Below, piece after piece: positions 60,717-64,000 of a stretch of DNA of 64,000 bases (its first letter is position 1; every line of letters starts with the position of its first letter). The notes below the pieces were generated by a model. That model did not search any database. It was not told the origin of the DNA and saw nothing but the letters and a program-made list of their open reading frames with translations. The stretch lies in assembly GCF_004358025.1 (NCBI RefSeq), contig NZ_SMTL01000006.1, positions 62,001-126,000 on the forward strand, written 5' to 3'. Position numbers and translations under genes: made by a program. Source of the DNA: Rhizobium deserti. Lineage in GTDB: Bacteria; Pseudomonadota; Alphaproteobacteria; Rhizobiales; Rhizobiaceae.

Positions 60717-61604
60717 TCAGCGATCGAACATGTCTTGCCATTGTTTTTCGCCGACAAGGCAATCGGTCTTTGCCGGCTGACTTGCGATCCGTCTTATCGT
60801 CGCTTGCGGCGGCAGACCGCTGATCTCCATGACCAGCTTGCGCCTCACAGCCGTGGCGAAATCCTCGATCTTGTGGACAGGCAGGACAAAGGAACCGGGG
60901 CCGCCGATAACGCAGTCGCCGTAATATTGATCGAGGCCGCCCGGCGCACCGGAAGGCCTCAGCATCATCGCCAGTCCGTTTATGACGATGCCGGCTTCAA
61001 TCGCCTTGTCGCGGGCAGGCTCGACCGGATTTCCGGAATTATTGGGTCCATCACCCGAAACGTCGATCACTTGGCGCATGCCGCGGTAAGGGTTCGACAC
61101 GATCATCACCGCGCCCTGGGCGATCGCTGCAGAGATTGATGTACGGCGCTGGGTTTCTATCGGCCTAGCCTCGAGGCGCTCGGCAAAGTGGATCGCGTCC
61201 TGCTCGCTATCGATCACCGTCCAGTCCATCACGGATCCTGGAACCACGTCGCCGGCCCATTCGAAATAGCTAATGGCGATCTTGCCGATCAGGCCCGACT
61301 TCACCGCGTCGATGAATTCCTTATGCTTGAGGGCTTCGACATAGCCTTCGCGCTGGATGCGAACTTCTTCATAGTCCATGGAGCGCGACGTATCGACAGC
61401 AAGAACCAGTTCAACATCGACATCGCCTCCTCCGGCCTGCACGATCAGCGTCGTTGCGTCGCCGGAAAGGGTCATCAGCATGGCAAGCGTTGCAAGCATC
61501 GGCGATCCAATCACTGCGCTTCCAGTCGCAAAACTGTAACACAGCTTGGTGAGAGCACGACCCTTGTTGAGGAGCCAGACTTCAACTTTCGGTGATAAAG
61601 TCAT
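60717..61604 (-). CDS. DUF1194 protein with von Willebrand A-like domain
   Basis: The protein has about 295 residues from the ATG at 61604; an internal Met near PMLATLAML would give a more usual signal. A hydrophobic N-terminal segment is followed by VDVELVLAVDTSRSMDYEE, which contains the metal-ion site D-x-S-x-S of a VWA fold (here DTSRS). YFEWAG, QRRTSISAAIAQGAVM and VIDVSGDGPNN follow; all are hallmarks of DUF1194. The domain probably binds a partner protein outside the cytoplasm. It lies upstream of the TIGR02587/TIGR02588 pair on the same strand, 205 bases away. Confidence 0.86.
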   Translation of the reverse strand: MTLSPKVEVWLLNKGRALTKLCYSFATGSAVIGSPMLATLAMLMTLSGDATTLIVQAGGGDVDVELVLAVDTSRSMDYEEVRIQREGYVEALKHKEFIDAVKSGLIGKIAISYFEWAGDVVPGSVMDWTVIDSEQDAIHFAERLEARPIETQRRTSISAAIAQGAVMIVSNPYRGMRQVIDVSGDGPNNSGNPVEPARDKAIEAGIVINGLAMMLRPSGAPGGLDQYYGDCVIGGPGSFVLPVHKIEDFATAVRRKLVMEISGLPPQATIRRIASQPAKTDCLVGEKQWQDMFDR

Positions 61605-61902
61605 TTGGTCGTCATGGCGCCCGTCCGCGGGCCTTCGCGAAGCGCCTCCAGAAGACAATCCATGATCGCCTTGCACGATGCACAGGTGTTGTCGCTGGTT
61701 CAAAATTGTCGGCTACTGAACGAGCGTTGTAGTTCTCTTTCCAGAGCTCCGAGAGTTAATGGCGAGCCGCTTGCGCCTCATCGGGTTTATTGACTTGAAT
61801 GTAGGGCGGCAGGTTGTTGCATGTAACATTCACGCTTCGTCGGGAGAAAACACTGATTAGAGTAATTTCCGCCCGCAGCATGAGCCGCCGGGATCGGATA
61901 TT
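61605..61902. other. Intergenic region before BrnA-like gene
   Basis: About 298 bases between divergent genes. I see no gene; short frames here lack starts and domain content. No clear operator palindrome was found, although antitoxins of this type usually bind their own promoter. Confidence 0.45.
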
Positions 61903-62172
61903 ATGAGCAAACAGGATAAGACTGTACCGGAATTCTTAAACGAGGCCGAAGAGCGCAGGTTCTGGGAAGAAACCGATTCCGCAGATCATATCGACTGGAG
62001 CAATGCGGCAAAGGTCAGGCTGCCAAACCTCAAGCCATCGACGACGTCGATCTCGCTGCGCTTGCCCAGCAGCCTTCTGGAGCGCATTAAGATCGCCGCA
62101 AACAAGCGCGACGTTCCCTACCAGTCGCTGATCAAGACCTGGTTGGCCGAAATGGCCGAAACCAAGAGGTAA
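61903..62172 (+). CDS. BrnA/CopG-like antitoxin, without adjacent toxin
   Basis: The 89-residue protein has an N-terminal acidic region (PEFLNEAEERRFWEETDSADHIDW) typical of BrnA-type antitoxins. A ribbon-helix-helix domain follows: TTSISLRLPSSLLERIKIAANKRDVPYQSLIKTWLAE. BrnA neutralises the BrnT ribonuclease and represses the operon. No brnT-like gene is next to it on either side: the upstream region is empty and the downstream gene is an acetyltransferase on the other strand. It is therefore an orphan antitoxin or a stand-alone repressor. Confidence 0.82.
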   Translation: MSKQDKTVPEFLNEAEERRFWEETDSADHIDWSNAAKVRLPNLKPSTTSISLRLPSSLLERIKIAANKRDVPYQSLIKTWLAEMAETKR

Positions 62173-62196
62173 GGTCACCGTGAGGAGATTACCGGA

Positions 62197-62658
62197 TCAC
62201 GATCCTGCCAGCGCCTTCAATTTATCGCCGTCCAGTCGATAGAAGATGCGGTCCTCCTTGCGGTCCCCGCCAAGCCGGTCATAGAGCTTGAGAAGCTTGG
62301 CGTTGCTAAGCGCCGCCGTCCAGTCGATACGGCCAAGCCCACGCTCCACCGCCAATTCGGCAAGCCTCTTCATCAAGGACGTCCCAACATTCTTTCCGCG
62401 TTCCGTTTCGGACACATAGAATTCCTTCAAAAAGAAGCCTGGCTGCAGCCCCGGGCCGGGATAAATGGCGGCAAAGGCCGCAAAACCGACGACGCGATCG
62501 GAAACAGCGACCAGAATCTCGCTGCCCGCCGGCCGGTTTAAGATGCCGGAAGCCACTGCCTCGCGCGGCGGGCAAAACACGCCGTAATAGGTTTGCATTT
62601 CTTCAAGAAGGCAAGCCAGGCTGTCGACGTCAGCCTGTTCGAAAAGACGCAATTCCAA
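62197..62658 (-). CDS. GNAT-family N-acetyltransferase
   Basis: The protein has about 153 residues from a TTG at 62658, with AGGAG eight bases upstream; a TTG at 62679 is also possible. The GNAT acetyl-CoA site is in LKEFYVSETERGKNVGTSLMKRLAELA (R/Q-x-x-G-x-G/A form). The usual strand order runs from LRLFEQADVDSLACLLEEM to IDWTAALSNAKLLKLYDRLGG. The substrate is unknown. It converges on the BrnA-like gene. Confidence 0.85.
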   Translation of the reverse strand: MELRLFEQADVDSLACLLEEMQTYYGVFCPPREAVASGILNRPAGSEILVAVSDRVVGFAAFAAIYPGPGLQPGFFLKEFYVSETERGKNVGTSLMKRLAELAVERGLGRIDWTAALSNAKLLKLYDRLGGDRKEDRIFYRLDGDKLKALAGS

Positions 62659-62851
62659 GACCGCTTCTCCTGTGGTCAAGGCAGTCTTTCAATGCTGCAA
62701 AGCACTGTCAACCGCACGACTTTGGCTGTAGTCTGCTTGTCGCAGACGCATTGCAGCGACCAACTGGAGCCTGAAACCCGCGGCTATTTCATATTCGGCT
62801 TGTTGACTTCCCCCTTGATATCCAGACAGTGGCTGCAAACAAGGAAGTCCC

Positions 62852-63088
62852 ATGTCCCGCGCCGAAAAGTTCATCGTCCTGCCGTTCAAGAAGGTCAGGG
62901 GCAATATCGTACCGGGCGAAATGCGGGCGGCATCCAACGCGGCTTCCGCGGAAAAGATCGCCCGCGCCATGGCCGATCGTTTTGTCGGCGTTGCCGCCTA
63001 TTCGGTTCAGGTGGACATGGAAAGCGGTGACATGTCAGATCCGAAGGTCATCTGGCAGTCGGGCGAAATTGCCGATATCGCTGCTTGA
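62852..63088 (+). CDS. Small conserved-looking hypothetical protein
   Basis: The 78-residue protein starts at an ATG with AAGGAAG upstream. It reads as a compact mixed alpha/beta domain (KFIVLPFKKVRGNIVPGEMR, then AEKIARAMADRFVGVAAYSVQVDMESGD). It has no Cys, signal or membrane segment. I do not recognise the family. A good ribosome site, natural composition and an isolated position make it likely to be a real gene. Confidence 0.6.
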   Translation: MSRAEKFIVLPFKKVRGNIVPGEMRAASNAASAEKIARAMADRFVGVAAYSVQVDMESGDMSDPKVIWQSGEIADIAA

Positions 63089-63156
63089 CGCTTCAGCGGC
63101 ACTCTGCCGGTCCGCTCCAATTCGTCCGTTTACATCCTCCCGCCGCCCTTTTCATA

Positions 63157-64000
63157 TCAACGCTTCTGCCCCACAGAACGCCCCGCTCCCTCCGGCACAC
63201 CAAGATCCCTATGGGCGTCGATCAAGGGCTCCAGTCTCGCCATGACCGCGGGCGCGGGTGGCACGGCCTTGCCCTCGGCAGACGACACGTGCAGCATCAG
63301 GTGCTCACAGGTGGCGATCAGGACATTGTCCGAGGCGCGCGTCAGCGACATGAAGCTATGCAGCTTCTTGCCGTCGGAAGACGGCAGTATTTGTGCGCTA
63401 ACCTTGAGTGCCTCGCCCAGCTTCGCCTCATCGAGCAGCCGTGTATGCGTTTCCACTGTGTAATAGCTGTTGCCGGCGGTTACGTAACCCCTGTCAACGC
63501 CGATGAGGCGCAGGAGAGCATCGCTCGCATCGGCAAAACATTGTGCATAGCGGAATTCGGTCATGTGGCCGTTGTAATCGATCCACGACGGCAGGACCTT
63601 GATCTCCATCAGGTCGAGCGGCTCTCTCGTGGGCCTGTAATCCCGCCTGGGCGCGTGAGCCCAAAGATTCTGTTCGAAGTCCGCCAATATCTTGCCCGAC
63701 CCCCAGCCCTTGCCGCCATCGGCGCCCTTCAGCGCATGCATGATGCCGACCAGGTTCTCGTCGCGGATACGCTCGAGCTCGCGGATTGAACGTTCGCCGG
63801 ACTGAGCATCCGATTGTTCGGCAATCTTGTCGACTAGTGCGTCGTCCAGATCGACAACGTCGGTCAGCTTTGTCCAGGGCCACGAAAGGCAGGGGCCAAA
63901 CTGCGCCAGGAAATGGCGCATGCCCGCTTCGCCGCCCGCGATCCGATAGGTCTCGAACATGCCCATCTGCGCCCAGCGCATGCCGAAGGAATAGCGGATG
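63157..64000 (-). CDS. Carnitine 3-dehydrogenase-thioesterase fusion, C-terminal part (5' end outside window)
   Basis: The frame is open through the right edge (the codons before the Met at 63981 read I-R-Y-S-F-G), so this is a truncated gene. The visible N-terminal part, YSFGMRWAQMGMFETYRIAGGEAGMRHFLAQFGP, is the C-terminal domain of a 3-hydroxyacyl-CoA dehydrogenase-type enzyme, close to L-carnitine dehydrogenase. A hotdog thioesterase domain follows: KVLPSWIDYNGHMTEFRYAQCFADASD, with the YNGHM active-site region. Rhizobial L-carnitine dehydrogenases carry a betainyl-CoA thioesterase fused at the C-terminus, so L-carnitine catabolism is the likely role. The nucleotide-binding half is not seen. 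Confidence 0.85.
   Translation of the reverse strand, partial: IRYSFGMRWAQMGMFETYRIAGGEAGMRHFLAQFGPCLSWPWTKLTDVVDLDDALVDKIAEQSDAQSGERSIRELERIRDENLVGIMHALKGADGGKGWGSGKILADFEQNLWAHAPRRDYRPTREPLDLMEIKVLPSWIDYNGHMTEFRYAQCFADASDALLRLIGVDRGYVTAGNSYYTVETHTRLLDEAKLGEALKVSAQILPSSDGKKLHSFMSLTRASDNVLIATCEHLMLHVSSAEGKAVPPAPAVMARLEPLIDAHRDLGVPEGAGRSVGQKR

Overview
The window comes from an alphaproteobacterium of the Rhizobiaceae type (Rhizobium, Agrobacterium, Neorhizobium or Ensifer). The evidence is the pcaDCHGB operon divergent from a LysR-type pcaQ with a PcaQ palindrome between them, an AraC-type pobR divergent from pobA, a J-domain protein with an N-terminal Cys/His cluster, a DUF992 protein, and a carnitine dehydrogenase-thioesterase fusion at the right edge. 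No rRNA, tRNA, CRISPR array, transposase or recognisable integrase was seen.

Layout. 1-5.2 kb: the end of a GGDEF-EAL protein, then a two-component system whose kinase and regulator genes are separated by an oppositely oriented MipA/OmpV outer-membrane gene, then an isoprenylcysteine methyltransferase-family membrane protein. 5.2-9.6 kb: an RND efflux pump and its adaptor. 9.9-17.2 kb: siderophore uptake, with an AraC regulator, a TonB-dependent receptor, a binding protein, two permeases and an ATPase. 17.3-30.1 kb: a J-domain gene followed by a 12.2-kb exopolysaccharide cluster. This cluster holds a double hydrolase, deacetylase, two glycosyltransferases, flippase, polymerase, Tat-exported GH5, chain-length protein and FemAB/GNAT-like transferase. 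A degenerate second copy of the 3' end of the J-domain gene lies at its far end, so the cluster looks like an inserted island. 30.2-40.2 kb: an SDR oxidoreductase, a REC-kinase-REC protein, a 2100-residue poly-HAMP hybrid kinase and a DEDD-type exonuclease. 40.3-43.6 kb: modABC and recX. 43.8-53.2 kb: an ABC importer of the branched-chain amino acid type, pcaDCHGB and pcaQ. 53.2-64 kb: a YkgJ-type protein, glycerate kinase, a trypsin-fold protein that has lost its catalytic triad, DUF992, pobR/pobA, a TIGR02588/TIGR02587 pair, a DUF1194 protein, a BrnA-like orphan antitoxin, an acetyltransferase, a small unknown gene, and the 3' part of the carnitine dehydrogenase-thioesterase gene.

How the genes fit together. 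The importer, pobA and pca genes form a nearly complete route: aromatic acid uptake, 4-hydroxybenzoate to protocatechuate (PobA), ring cleavage (PcaHG), then PcaB, PcaC and PcaD to 3-oxoadipate. A PcaQ-like site upstream of the importer suggests that PcaQ controls uptake as well as catabolism. The polysaccharide cluster has polymerisation and export parts but no initiating sugar-phosphate transferase, outer-membrane export protein or tyrosine kinase domain, so it must borrow these from elsewhere.

The observations most worth a second look are the repeat-flanked polysaccharide island, its fused hydrolase with Gly and Cys at the two nucleophile positions, the eleven 92-residue HAMP repeats, the pseudoprotease, and the putative second PcaQ site.
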